Positions 8,511 to 16,396 of a stretch of 34,638 nt of DNA are shown here, piece by piece. This DNA is from Bradyrhizobium uaiense (lineage in GTDB: Bacteria > Pseudomonadota > Alphaproteobacteria > Rhizobiales > Xanthobacteraceae), in contig NZ_VKHP01000077.1 in NCBI RefSeq assembly GCF_010811875.1, positions 1-34,638 on the forward strand. The letters run 5' to 3'. The notes beneath the pieces were generated by a model, which was given only the letters and a program-made list of their open reading frames with translations, ran no database searches and was not told the origin of the DNA. The position numbers were made by a program, and so were the translations under genes. Within the stretch, counting starts at the first letter, position 1. Each line of letters begins with the position of its first letter.

Positions 8511-9257
8511 TCAGCCGGCCGAGATCAGCGCCAGCGCCGGCAGCAGATCGAGATGGGTGCGGTTGCGCAGCGCCAGCCGCAGATTGCGTGCCGCAAGCCG
8601 GGCATGCTCGCGCATGATCGCCTCGGCGCGCGCGCCCTCTCGGTTCTCAATGGCGTCGACTACCACGCGATGATGGTCCTGCCCGATCAGCAGGATCTGG
8701 CGTGCCTCGGGCAACGCCGATTGCGCCATCACGAAGCCGCTCGGCGAGGCGAACGGCAGCGCCGAAGCGCGGTCGATCTGCCGGATCAGCGGCGGACTGC
8801 GCGACAGCTCGGCCAGCAGCACGTGGAAGCGGGCGTTGAGCGCGACATAGGACGAAAACGCCTCCATCGAGATCGGCTCCTGCCGCACCAGGCCGTCGAT
8901 CTCATCGAGGCATTGCTTCAGCGGCTCGAGATCGCGCGACGAGACGCCGCGCTCGGCGGCAAAGCGTGCGGCCAATCCCTCCAGCGTGCCGCGCAGTTCG
9001 ATCGAATCGAGAATGTCGCGCTCGGAAAATGCCTTGACCATGAAGCCGCCGGACGGGATCGCCTCCAGCAGGCCTTCCTCCTCCAGCCGGACCAGTGCCA
9101 TCCGCACCGGCGTGCGGGACACCCCGGTGACCTCGACCGCCTGCAATTCCGAGATGCGCTCACCCGGCCGCAGGCCGCCCGAAACGATCAGTTCACGCAG
9201 CGCGAGCTGCGCGCGCACCGTCTGCGACACTGAACGCTCGGCTTCGCGCTCCGCCAT
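8511..9257 (-). CDS. GntR-family regulator with FCD domain
   Basis: A 248-residue protein from ATG 9257 (MAEREAERSVSQTVRAQLAL). The frame is open further upstream, but that part overlaps the oxygenase gene. The N-terminal winged helix-turn-helix is typical: LRELIVSGGLRPGERISE, then VSRTPVRMALVRLEEEGLLE. The C-terminal FCD domain (about 95-235) has the usual histidine and aspartate-rich helices that bind a metal or carboxylate effector. The gene sits five bases after the oxygenase stop and 12 bases before the reductase start, inside the operon it probably controls. Two GTATAC palindromes upstream of the operon fit the GT-N(4)-AC-type half-sites known for this subfamily. Repression released by the aromatic substrate is the likely mode, as inferred from VanR-type systems. 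Confidence 0.9.
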   Translation of the reverse strand: MAEREAERSVSQTVRAQLALRELIVSGGLRPGERISELQAVEVTGVSRTPVRMALVRLEEEGLLEAIPSGGFMVKAFSERDILDSIELRGTLEGLAARFAAERGVSSRDLEPLKQCLDEIDGLVRQEPISMEAFSSYVALNARFHVLLAELSRSPPLIRQIDRASALPFASPSGFVMAQSALPEARQILLIGQDHHRVVVDAIENREGARAEAIMREHARLAARNLRLALRNRTHLDLLPALALISAG

Positions 9258-9262
9258 GCCGC

Positions 9263-10312
9263 CTACTCCGCTGCCTGCAGCTGCTGCGGCGGGTTTTCCT
9301 TCGCCACCATGCGGTCGATGACGCGCCGCGCCCACATCGCGCCGGCATCGATGTTGAGATTGTAGAACACGCGGTCCGGATTCTCATCCATCGCGCGCTG
9401 CTGCGCTTCCAGGATGATCTCGTCCTCGTGGAAGATGCCGGCAACGCCGTCGCGGATTTCGCTGGTGAGACGCTGCTCGGTGATGCGGTGATTGCGGACG
9501 AAGGCCCAGAAGTAATGGCAGGTCTTCTCGGTCTCCGGCGTGATGGTGTTGAGCACATAGCCGTTGACGCCCTGCGAGCGATCGCCCTCGGGCGCGCCCG
9601 ATCCAGCCGGTGCGACGCCGACGTCGATATTGACGGTGCACGGCGCCTCGAAGCGGATGATCTGCCAGCGATCGACCGGACCCGGCTTCTGCAATTGCTT
9701 GGCCCAGAACGGCGGCGCCTCGATGCCCTGCATCCAGCGCGTCACGGTGACGGTCTTCTCGCCATGGGTGACGTCGAACGGCGCTTCGGCGACGGCATCG
9801 TTACCGATGCTCGAACCATGCACGAAGGTCTCGTGCGTTAGGTCCATGAGATTGTCGACGACGAGGCGATAATCGCATTTGACGTGAATGGTCTTGCCGT
9901 CGCCGGCCCAGGCCGGATCGTGGTTCCAGTGCATGTCGGGCACCAGCGCCGGATCGGCGAGCGCGGGATCGCCCATCCAGAGCCAGATGAAGCGGTGACG
10001 CTCGACGACGGGATAGGCGCGCACGCAGGCCGACGGATTGATCGTCTCCTGCGAGGGCATGAAGGTGCAGCGGCCCTGCGCATTGTATTTCAGGCCATGA
10101 TAGCCGCAGACCACGGTGTCGCCATCGAGCCGGCCCTTGGAGAGCGGCACCAGTCGATGCCAGCAGGCATCCTCGAGCGCCGCGACCTCGCCGTCGCCCT
10201 TCCGGTACATCACGACGTGCTTGCCGCAGATCGTCCGCGGCAGCAGCGCGTGCTTGATCTCGGCATCCCAGCCGGCCGCGTACCAAGCGTTCATTGGAAA
10301 GGGTTTTGGCAT
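9263..10312 (-). CDS. VanA-like Rieske aromatic oxygenase, terminal subunit
   Basis: A 349-residue terminal oxygenase of the vanillate O-demethylase (VanA) type. The Rieske 2Fe-2S centre is ligated by Cys50 and His52 (ACWHRLVPLSKG) and Cys69 and His72 (VVCGYHGLKY). The mononuclear iron site is at 153-165, DNLMDLTHETFVH, with His160 and His165. The length matches single-component VanA oxygenases rather than alpha/beta ring dioxygenases, so O-demethylation or monohydroxylation of a methoxylated or carboxylated aromatic is likely. The substrate is not proven. It starts at ATG 10312 with AGAGGG upstream and is the first gene of the operon oxygenase, GntR regulator, reductase. The promoter upstream overlaps a candidate GntR site. 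Confidence 0.92.
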   Translation of the reverse strand: MPKPFPMNAWYAAGWDAEIKHALLPRTICGKHVVMYRKGDGEVAALEDACWHRLVPLSKGRLDGDTVVCGYHGLKYNAQGRCTFMPSQETINPSACVRAYPVVERHRFIWLWMGDPALADPALVPDMHWNHDPAWAGDGKTIHVKCDYRLVVDNLMDLTHETFVHGSSIGNDAVAEAPFDVTHGEKTVTVTRWMQGIEAPPFWAKQLQKPGPVDRWQIIRFEAPCTVNIDVGVAPAGSGAPEGDRSQGVNGYVLNTITPETEKTCHYFWAFVRNHRITEQRLTSEIRDGVAGIFHEDEIILEAQQRAMDENPDRVFYNLNIDAGAMWARRVIDRMVAKENPPQQLQAAE

Positions 10313-10345
10313 TAGTCGCCCTCTTGGAATATCAGGGAATACTTT

Positions 10346-10355
10346 ATGTATACAT
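10346..10355. promoter_or_regulatory. Candidate GntR operator O1
   Basis: ATGTATACAT is a perfect 10-bp palindrome in a markedly AT-rich stretch of an otherwise GC-rich window. It overlaps the predicted -10 box of the oxygenase operon, so bound repressor would block RNA polymerase. The GT and AC half-sites separated by AT match the general operator form of FCD-type GntR regulators. Confidence 0.55.
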
Positions 10356-10382
10356 TATATCCCACTTCTTGGCAAATTTCAG
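10354..10382 (-). promoter_or_regulatory. Predicted sigma-70-type promoter of the oxygenase operon
   Basis: Read on the minus strand, CTGAAA (10382-10377) is followed after 17 bases by a perfect TATAAT (10359-10354). This lies about 42 bases upstream of the oxygenase start codon. The -10 box overlaps the first bases of palindrome O1. Confidence 0.55.
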
Positions 10383-10408
10383 TAATATATTACCTTTAAT
10401 TCCATATA

Positions 10409-10416
10409 TGTATACA
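10409..10416. promoter_or_regulatory. Candidate GntR operator O2
   Basis: TGTATACA is a perfect palindrome with the same GTATAC core as O1. The two centres are 62 bases apart, close to six helical turns, so two dimers would sit on the same face of the DNA. The remaining part of the 323-base gap (10420-10635) shows no gene. Confidence 0.45.
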
Positions 10417-10554
10417 CTATCAAGGTAGTTGATACCCAGCGCAACCGACATCGCATGATCGACCGACTTTCCGATCGACACGATCGCACAGCGTTTGGGG
10501 GCTCGAGAGCCACGAGCGTCTCGTCCGCGCGTTCCGCCGCGCCGATAGCGCATC

Positions 10555-10573
10555 GCCCCGCGCCTTTCGGGGC
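10555..10573 (-). terminator. GC-rich hairpin downstream of the L,D-transpeptidase gene
   Basis: GCCCCG (10555-10560) and CGGGGC (10568-10573) form a six-base-pair stem with a seven-base loop, 63 bases after the stop of the DUF2778 gene. There is no following T run, so this is only a weak terminator candidate. Confidence 0.25.
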
Positions 10574-10635
10574 CGGGGCGAAGAGACACTGAGATTGGCA
10601 GAGTTGAAGCGCAGGCAGCGCCGCGGGCTGGCGGC

Positions 10636-11679
10636 TTACGAGTTCGACGCCGAACGGCTCGAAGCCGACTGCGTGTCCTTGATGTTGATCACGACCGCAA
10701 TGCGCTTGATCGTACCGTTGCGGTAGGCCTGCAGGAACCTGTCGTAGTGCTTGACCGAGATGCAGCCGTTGGAGTCGCCGTTCGGCCCGAGCATGTAGCT
10801 GTGGACCAGCAGACCGACACGCCCGAATGTGTCGCTGCCATCGACCGGGGTCATGCGCAGCGCGGGCACGCCGTGGAACAGCTTTTCGCGCGGCTTCATC
10901 TCATAGATGCCGGGCGGCGTCGCGCCGGCATTGCGGGCATTCACATGCGCCGGATCGTCGAGCAGATTGCCGAGGCCTGAATGCGCCTCGAACTTGGTGC
11001 CGTCGGGCATGTACACGATGCGGCCGGTGATGTCGTAGACCGCCGTGGTGCTGTCATAACCGAGCTTGCCGAGATCGGGGCTCGGACCGGACAACAAGCC
11101 GTCATTCGGATCGATCGACGCGAGCTGCAGCTTGCCCGGCATCATGTCGGCGATCTTCTGCAGGAACGTCCGGTTGTCGCCCTGCTGCACCGGCGCTTGC
11201 GGTGGTGGCGGCTGATCGTTCCGCGCGAGCAGATTGGCCTCGGCCGGCCGCGACCGCGGCATCGGCACTGCGGGCGACGTCGCCACCGTGGTCGTGGCGG
11301 CAACCGACGCCGTCGCCGGCTCGCTGCTCGGCAGTTCGGTCTGCGTGTCGCGCAGTTGGCCGCCCAGCGCCTCTTCGATCTGACCGAACTCGGAATTGAA
11401 ATCGCCGCGGCTCGAACGGAATCCGCGGCGCAGTGGATAATAGAGCGAAGCCGTGTTGATCGTGGAGCGTGAGCCGAAGCGATCGTCGAAATTCAATGAG
11501 GCGGTGGTGTTGGCGAATGCCGGTCCGTGCAGCCAAGCGGTGGGATCGATGCCGGCCATCCAGGCGGCAAGGCCAGACGAGAGGACGAGCGCGCTCACGG
11601 CGAACGTCGTGCTGCCCACCAGAGACATGCCGCGGCTCGACTTACGCCCGGCAGCTTTCGTCGTACGTTGACCCATCAT
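10636..11679 (-). CDS. DUF2778 (Tlde1-like) L,D-transpeptidase-fold protein
   Basis: A 347-residue protein from the first of two tandem ATGs (11679, 11676); a GTG at 11716-11718 is a longer alternative. A hydrophobic segment at about 26-44 looks like an N-terminal membrane anchor or signal. Then comes a low-complexity linker rich in Thr, Ala, Ser and Pro (about 117-168). The C-terminal domain (about 213-332) carries HSGLGNLLDDPAHVN, ATPPGIYEM and the putative catalytic pair His293 and Cys306 in HSYMLGPNGDSNGCISV, the L,D-transpeptidase-like arrangement of DUF2778. Some DUF2778 proteins are type VI secretion effectors (Tlde1) that attack or crosslink peptidoglycan. The anchor, the linker and the absence of an immunity or secretion gene here favour a periplasmic cell-wall role instead. 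Confidence 0.82.
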   Translation of the reverse strand: MMGQRTTKAAGRKSSRGMSLVGSTTFAVSALVLSSGLAAWMAGIDPTAWLHGPAFANTTASLNFDDRFGSRSTINTASLYYPLRRGFRSSRGDFNSEFGQIEEALGGQLRDTQTELPSSEPATASVAATTTVATSPAVPMPRSRPAEANLLARNDQPPPPQAPVQQGDNRTFLQKIADMMPGKLQLASIDPNDGLLSGPSPDLGKLGYDSTTAVYDITGRIVYMPDGTKFEAHSGLGNLLDDPAHVNARNAGATPPGIYEMKPREKLFHGVPALRMTPVDGSDTFGRVGLLVHSYMLGPNGDSNGCISVKHYDRFLQAYRNGTIKRIAVVINIKDTQSASSRSASNS

Positions 11680-11841
11680 CCCCAAGTTCGGTGCTCTGGA
11701 GCCTGTTACCCGGCCCACGTGGGATTCACCGATCGCTCATCATATCAGGGAATTAGAGTAAGGCATAATCGAGACGAAGCCGGCAGCGACAGGTTTTTTA
11801 AACGTTTTTCGGATGGAAAGTGCCGGGGAATCAGCCTTGAA

Positions 11842-11860
11842 TCAGCCCCGGACGGGCTGA
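11842..11860. terminator. Hairpin between the second GGDEF-EAL gene and the DUF2778 gene
   Basis: TCAGCCC (11842-11848) pairs with GGGCTGA (11854-11860) around a five-base loop, 40 bases beyond the stop of the GGDEF-EAL gene on the minus strand. It lacks a clear T tract downstream, so termination is a guess. Confidence 0.3.
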
Positions 11861-11900
11861 AACGGCCAAAAAAGTCTCGATTCGGGACAATTCCGGCGAC

Positions 11901-14282
11901 TCAGGCTATCTTTTCTTCCCGGAGGGTGAGGACCGGGACCGGCTTCCCGATCGCATAACCCTGGGCGTAGTCGACCCCGATCTGGCGCAGTTCGTCCAGG
12001 ATCGCGAGGCTCTCGACGAATTCCGCGACCACCTGCTTCTGCATGATCTTCGCCGTCTTGGTGATCATCTCGACCATCGCGCGATCGACCTTGCTGTTCA
12101 GGATCTCCTTCACGAACGAACCGTCGATCTTGATGATGTCGACCGGCAGGTGCTTCAGATAGGCGATCGAGGACATGCCGGTGCCGAAATCGTCGAGCGA
12201 GAAGCTGCAGCCGATCTCGCGCAACCGCGCGATGAACTTCTGCGCCTCGTCGAGATTGGAGATTGCGCTGGTCTCGGTGATCTCGAAACACACCAAAGCC
12301 GGCGACACATCATGCTCGGCAAACAGCCCGGCGACAAAGTCGACGAAGTCGCCGTCGCCGATGGTGGCGCCGGAGAGGTTGATCGCGTAGCTCGCGATCT
12401 TGCGCGGGTGGTGCTTGCGCTCGGCGATGATCTCGAAGGCACGACGAACCACCCAGCGATCGATCAGCGGCATCAGCCCGTAGCGTTCGGCCGCGGGCAG
12501 GAAGCTGCCGGGCGGCACCAGGGCGCCGCTTTCGTCGCGCAGGCGCAGCAGCAGCTCGCGGCGGTCGTTGCTCTTCAGCGTGCCGTTCAGCGGGCGGATC
12601 TCCTGCTCGTAGAGGCAGAAGCGGCCCTCGTCCAATCCCTTGCGGATGCGATTGACCCAGCTCATCTCGGCGACACGCACCGCCATGCCGGTATCCGACG
12701 GACGGTGCTCCTGGACGCGGTTGCGTCCCTTGTCCTTGGCGAGGAAACAGGCGACGTCGGCGAGCCGCAACGCGTCCTGCACGCCGGCGCTGTCGGCGAG
12801 CCCGACCAGGCCGATGCTCGCGCTGATCCGGAAGCTCGAGCCCTCATGGACGAAGCTCGACTGCTCGACCACCGCCCTGATCCGCTCCGCGACGTCGGCC
12901 GCGGCCTCATGCGCGGCAGAGCCGTCGTCGCGCAGCAAAATACCGAACTCGTCGCCGCCAAGCCGCGCGACCAGCCCGCTGCAGCCGACCTCGGCCGCCA
13001 GCAACCTCGCCACCTGCTTCAGCAGCCGGTCGCCCGCCATGTGGCCACAGGTGTCGTTGACGATCTTGAACTGATCGAGGTCGATCAGCATCAGATCGGC
13101 GCCGGCGACCGGCGAGCCCGACATCGTCTTGTGCAGCTCGAACTCGAACTGCCGCCGGTTTGCGAGCCCGGTGAGGGCGTCATGGGAGGCGGCCCACGCC
13201 AATTCCTCGACCAGCCGCCGCTCGGCGGTCATGTCGTGAATGATCATGACGCGGCCGGCGGGCTCGCCGGCGTGCACGATCGGGGTCTCGACCACCGAGA
13301 CCGGCACGCTGGAATGATCCGCGCGGACCAGCAGCCGCTGCTGCGGGCGGCTTTCGCCATCGACATCCGCGCTCTGGAACGATCCCTGCACCGGCTGCTC
13401 GGCGATGCTGAACAGCGATGAAAGCTGCCAGCCGGTCACGTCCTGCCCCGACGTGATCAGCCGCTGCGCGGCGGCGTTCATGTAGCCGACGCGATCGTCC
13501 GGCGTGGTCACGATGACGGCGTCGCCGATCGAAGCCAGCGTGAGCTGGGCGCGCTCCTTCTCGACGGCAAGCGCGGTCTCGGCAAGCCAGCGCCGCCACA
13601 GCATCCGCCGCGTATGGAACAGCACAATGCCGGCAAGGCAGGCCGCGATCACGAGATTGACCAGCAGCAGCAGCGCAGAGACCTGGCGCGACGCCTTCCC
13701 CAGATGATCGGAGAAATCGACGGCGAGCGTGGTCATCGCGGCGTCGACCGTGCCGATCCGCTCGGCCCAATGCTTGATGGTCGCAGCCGACGGATCGTGC
13801 AGCGCGGCGTCGTTCGCGGCATCGTTCCTGATCTCGATCAGCTGATCGAGCAGCGCATCCGAATTGCGCCATGCCGTCACCGCGCCGGCAACGTGGTGCA
13901 TCTTGCGGAAATATTTGAACAGCCAGATCAGGCCGCCAATGTCGTCATCATGATTGCCTGCCTTGGCAAAAGCGACCCGGGCCACGGCATCGTTGTTGCC
14001 TGGCGCTTCCAGGGCGCGCCGCGCCGTGCGATCGGCCAGCGGCACCGCGATCGCGGCATCGAATTTCTGCAGATAGAGCGGCGCGCCGGTGCTGATATAG
14101 ATCTGAAGGTCGTGAATGGCGTCCTTCTGCCCCTTCGACCAGAGGCTCTCGCCGGCAACATAGGCCCGCACCGCGGACATCACCTGCAGGCTGCCGACCG
14201 TCAGGCCGCCCATCAGCAGCACGATGGCCAGCAGAGGCCCCACCACGCGCCACAGTGACCAGCTTCGAAACGAAAAAAACAT
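11901..14282 (-). CDS. Membrane sensor PAS-GGDEF-EAL cyclic-di-GMP enzyme
   Basis: A 793-residue protein from ATG 14282 (MFFSFRSWSLWRVVG); a TTG two codons earlier is possible. A transmembrane helix at about 12-34 and another at about 203-223 enclose a periplasmic, mostly helical sensor region. A PAS-like domain (about 245-350, ASIGDAVIVTTPDDRVGYMN) follows, then GGDEF with an intact LGGDEFGIL (442-446). The inhibitory RxxD site is absent. In the EAL domain the signature is ELL (about 576-578) rather than EAL. The other catalytic residues are kept: INLSG, EITET, DDFGTGMSSI, KIDGSF, VAEFVES and QGYAIGKP. Phosphodiesterase activity is therefore plausible. It is a single gene upstream of the DUF2778 gene on the same strand. 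Confidence 0.92.
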   Translation of the reverse strand: MFFSFRSWSLWRVVGPLLAIVLLMGGLTVGSLQVMSAVRAYVAGESLWSKGQKDAIHDLQIYISTGAPLYLQKFDAAIAVPLADRTARRALEAPGNNDAVARVAFAKAGNHDDDIGGLIWLFKYFRKMHHVAGAVTAWRNSDALLDQLIEIRNDAANDAALHDPSAATIKHWAERIGTVDAAMTTLAVDFSDHLGKASRQVSALLLLVNLVIAACLAGIVLFHTRRMLWRRWLAETALAVEKERAQLTLASIGDAVIVTTPDDRVGYMNAAAQRLITSGQDVTGWQLSSLFSIAEQPVQGSFQSADVDGESRPQQRLLVRADHSSVPVSVVETPIVHAGEPAGRVMIIHDMTAERRLVEELAWAASHDALTGLANRRQFEFELHKTMSGSPVAGADLMLIDLDQFKIVNDTCGHMAGDRLLKQVARLLAAEVGCSGLVARLGGDEFGILLRDDGSAAHEAAADVAERIRAVVEQSSFVHEGSSFRISASIGLVGLADSAGVQDALRLADVACFLAKDKGRNRVQEHRPSDTGMAVRVAEMSWVNRIRKGLDEGRFCLYEQEIRPLNGTLKSNDRRELLLRLRDESGALVPPGSFLPAAERYGLMPLIDRWVVRRAFEIIAERKHHPRKIASYAINLSGATIGDGDFVDFVAGLFAEHDVSPALVCFEITETSAISNLDEAQKFIARLREIGCSFSLDDFGTGMSSIAYLKHLPVDIIKIDGSFVKEILNSKVDRAMVEMITKTAKIMQKQVVAEFVESLAILDELRQIGVDYAQGYAIGKPVPVLTLREEKIA

Positions 14283-14429
14283 GCCCAATGCGCCCGACCC
14301 TGAAATTGTCGGGTAAGCCTAGGAATGGCGGCTTAACCTCACGTTGCAAAACGCGATGAGTTTGAAACGACTTGGTTGTAGTACAATTGCGTCAAACTTT
14401 ACGCATGCCGACGATCCCCGCGGCGAGGC

Positions 14430-14840
14430 TCAGGAGCGCAATGTCGGCGACGTGTTCGGCGCCGGCGCCTGCTCCATCTCGGCCTCTTCGGGCAGCTTGT
14501 CGGCATGGACGGCAAGCGGCGTGCCGATCCAGAGCGGATCGTCGCGATGATCGCGGCGCGGATTGGTCGTGTTGGGATGGACCAGTATGCTCAGGCTGCC
14601 GTGGTTCAGCATCAGCCACGGCACCAGCGTCGGAAACAGCTCGGCCGCGAACGCCACCTGGTACATCGCCTGATCGTGCGGGCCGACCTTGACGTCGTGC
14701 CAGCGCCCGAGCGTGACCAGGAAGCGCTCGCCCATCCAGTTGCGCAGCCGTTCGGCCTCGCCCCGGCTGGTCGCGGGGTCGTAGTAGACATGGGCGTGGT
14801 AGCTCGCGATCTCGCCGATCGTCCGTGGCGCGTCCGTCAT
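14430..14840 (-). CDS. DOPA 4,5-dioxygenase family protein
   Basis: A 136-residue protein from ATG 14840, preceded by an excellent GGAGAGG ribosome site. It matches the small DOPA-dioxygenase family (Dopa_dioxygen) in length and motifs: SYHAHVYYDP near the N-terminus, GRWHDVKVGPHDQAMYQVAF in the middle, and PWLMLNHGSLSILVHPNT, with the conserved histidines that line the active site. Characterised members cleave a catechol ring of DOPA in betalain-type chemistry, while bacterial members have mostly unknown substrates. The gene follows a methyltransferase by 23 bases on the same strand, so the pair is probably one operon. Confidence 0.85.
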   Translation of the reverse strand: MTDAPRTIGEIASYHAHVYYDPATSRGEAERLRNWMGERFLVTLGRWHDVKVGPHDQAMYQVAFAAELFPTLVPWLMLNHGSLSILVHPNTTNPRRDHRDDPLWIGTPLAVHADKLPEEAEMEQAPAPNTSPTLRS

Positions 14841-14863
14841 CTCACCTCTCCTCCGGCGGCGAG

Positions 14864-15484
14864 TCACTTCCGCCGCAGCACACTGAACTGGAACGACTGC
14901 GTCGCGCCCCAGGGCGTGACGTGCCGATGCGGCGCCTCGGCGATCAGCTCGAATGCCGGACCAATGGTCCGGCTGAGCGTTGCGGGATCATAGCGCGCTA
15001 CCGGCAGACCGCTGCACTTCTCCGGTCCGTCCAGCGCGAAGGTGCCGATCACGGCGTGGCCGCCCGCCCTGACGCCGCGATGCAGCCGGTCGAGATAGGC
15101 CGCGCGATCGGTCTCCTCGACGAGAAAATGAAATGCTGCACGATCGTGCCAGATGTCGAAGGCCTGCTCCGGCTGCCAGACCGTCGCATCATCGGCGATC
15201 CAACGTACGTTGCCGCCCGCGACGCCGATCCGCTCCCGCGCGCTCGCCAGCGCCGCCTCGGAGAGGTCGAGCACCGTCAGATCGTGGAAACCACTCGCCA
15301 GCAGCGCATCGACGAGGCGCGAGGCCCCGCCCCCGACGTCGATGATCGCCGCGTCGCGGCCCGGCGCGATGGATTCGATCAGGCCCAGCGATGGCTGCGG
15401 GTCGGCCTGCGACCAGCTCACCTGCTGCTCACCCTTGGTCTGGTAGACGGTCTGCCAATGCGATTGGCGATCAGATGCAGTCAT
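14864..15484 (-). CDS. Class I SAM-dependent methyltransferase
   Basis: A 206-residue protein from ATG 15484 (MTASDRQSHWQTVYQTKGEQ). An upstream in-frame ATG at 15535 would add a basic leader and has no better ribosome site. The SAM-binding motif I reads AAIIDVGGGASRLVDALL (about 48-65), followed by the acidic VLDLSEAALASARER, and motif IV includes FDIWHDRAAFHFL. This is the layout of small UbiE/TehB-like methyltransferases. The acceptor is unknown. The DOPA-dioxygenase-family gene follows 23 bases downstream, which makes a small catecholic or aromatic metabolite a reasonable but unproven target. The gene is divergent from the unknown gene at 15670. Confidence 0.85.
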   Translation of the reverse strand: MTASDRQSHWQTVYQTKGEQQVSWSQADPQPSLGLIESIAPGRDAAIIDVGGGASRLVDALLASGFHDLTVLDLSEAALASARERIGVAGGNVRWIADDATVWQPEQAFDIWHDRAAFHFLVEETDRAAYLDRLHRGVRAGGHAVIGTFALDGPEKCSGLPVARYDPATLSRTIGPAFELIAEAPHRHVTPWGATQSFQFSVLRRK

Positions 15485-15669
15485 GGCGATCAGTCCCGAC
15501 GGCGGCAGCAACCTGCGTTGCGCCCGATTAACCATGAGCTAGGCGCGGCGGTTTCCTACGTCAACCGGCAGCAGCAGGCACGCGCTGCGGCGCGACCGCA
15601 AATGCCGCATTTGCATCGCCGCATTTTCCCTCTAACCTGACGCCCAGGTTGAGATCGGGGCGCCCCGGG

Positions 15670-16374
15670 ATGGCCAATTTCGGCTGGACACGCGTCAACA
15701 AGCCTTCACCCGCGGAGGACGCCGCCAGCGACTTGCGCGGCCTCACCGATCCCTGCGCGTTTCTCGCCGCGCTCGACAAGGTGGTGCCGCGTTATCTCGA
15801 TCTCGCCGACAACGGCGTGCTGGTCTATCCCGCCTGCAAGCGCAAGTCCGGCGACCTGCTCGGCGATAACAGAGCGATCTGGGAACACACCCGGCTCGAA
15901 GCGATGCGCTATATTCCGATGGTGCCGCGGCAAGACACCTCGCTGCTGGCCGATCCATCCCGTCAACCCGAGATGATCGATGCCTTCCTGCGCCAGCGCG
16001 CGCACGACAACACCGTGGTCGATTTCACGGGCACCGCGATCGAGGACTACGGAATCGCGATCTATGCGGCGCTGAACTGGCTGAACCATTGCGGCGCCCT
16101 CGTGAGCGCCGATCCGCAAAAATTCTCCGGCACATTGCGAAGTTTCCGCAAGGTCATGGTGGTCGCCCGGCAATGGTGGGCGCTCGACGGCGCGGCGGAG
16201 CGCTGCCGGCAGATGCTGGAGGCGGGCCAGCGGCCACCGCTGGTGTTCTTCCTGCTATGGGCTGAGTGCACCAATCTGGCGCGAGAGATCGCGATCGCGG
16301 CGGCCGGTACGGCGGCGACCGAGGACAATATCTCGCGCATGCGCGCAGCCGATGATCCGGAAGAAATGACGTAG
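15670..16374 (+). CDS. Conserved-looking hypothetical protein
   Basis: A 234-residue protein that was not recognised. It is placed at ATG 15670 (MANFGWTRVNKPSP); a TTG at 15649 is in frame but less likely. There is no signal peptide. The sequence looks like a mostly helical soluble protein with paired aromatic residues (AIYAALNWLNHCGALV, VVARQWWALDGAAERC) and a hydrophobic stretch PPLVFFLLWAECTNLAREIAIAAAG near the C-terminus. Codon usage matches its neighbours, and the complementary strands show no better gene, so it is probably real. It converges with the PilZ gene, with 22 bases between stops. No function is proposed. Confidence 0.7.
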   Translation: MANFGWTRVNKPSPAEDAASDLRGLTDPCAFLAALDKVVPRYLDLADNGVLVYPACKRKSGDLLGDNRAIWEHTRLEAMRYIPMVPRQDTSLLADPSRQPEMIDAFLRQRAHDNTVVDFTGTAIEDYGIAIYAALNWLNHCGALVSADPQKFSGTLRSFRKVMVVARQWWALDGAAERCRQMLEAGQRPPLVFFLLWAECTNLAREIAIAAAGTAATEDNISRMRAADDPEEMT

Positions 16375-16396
16375 CGATGCCGGCGGCGTCCGGCCG

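Noticed and set aside
12150..13421. A 423-residue open frame on + opposite the second GGDEF-EAL gene
   Set aside because: Same antisense shadow pattern; no domain and no ribosome site.
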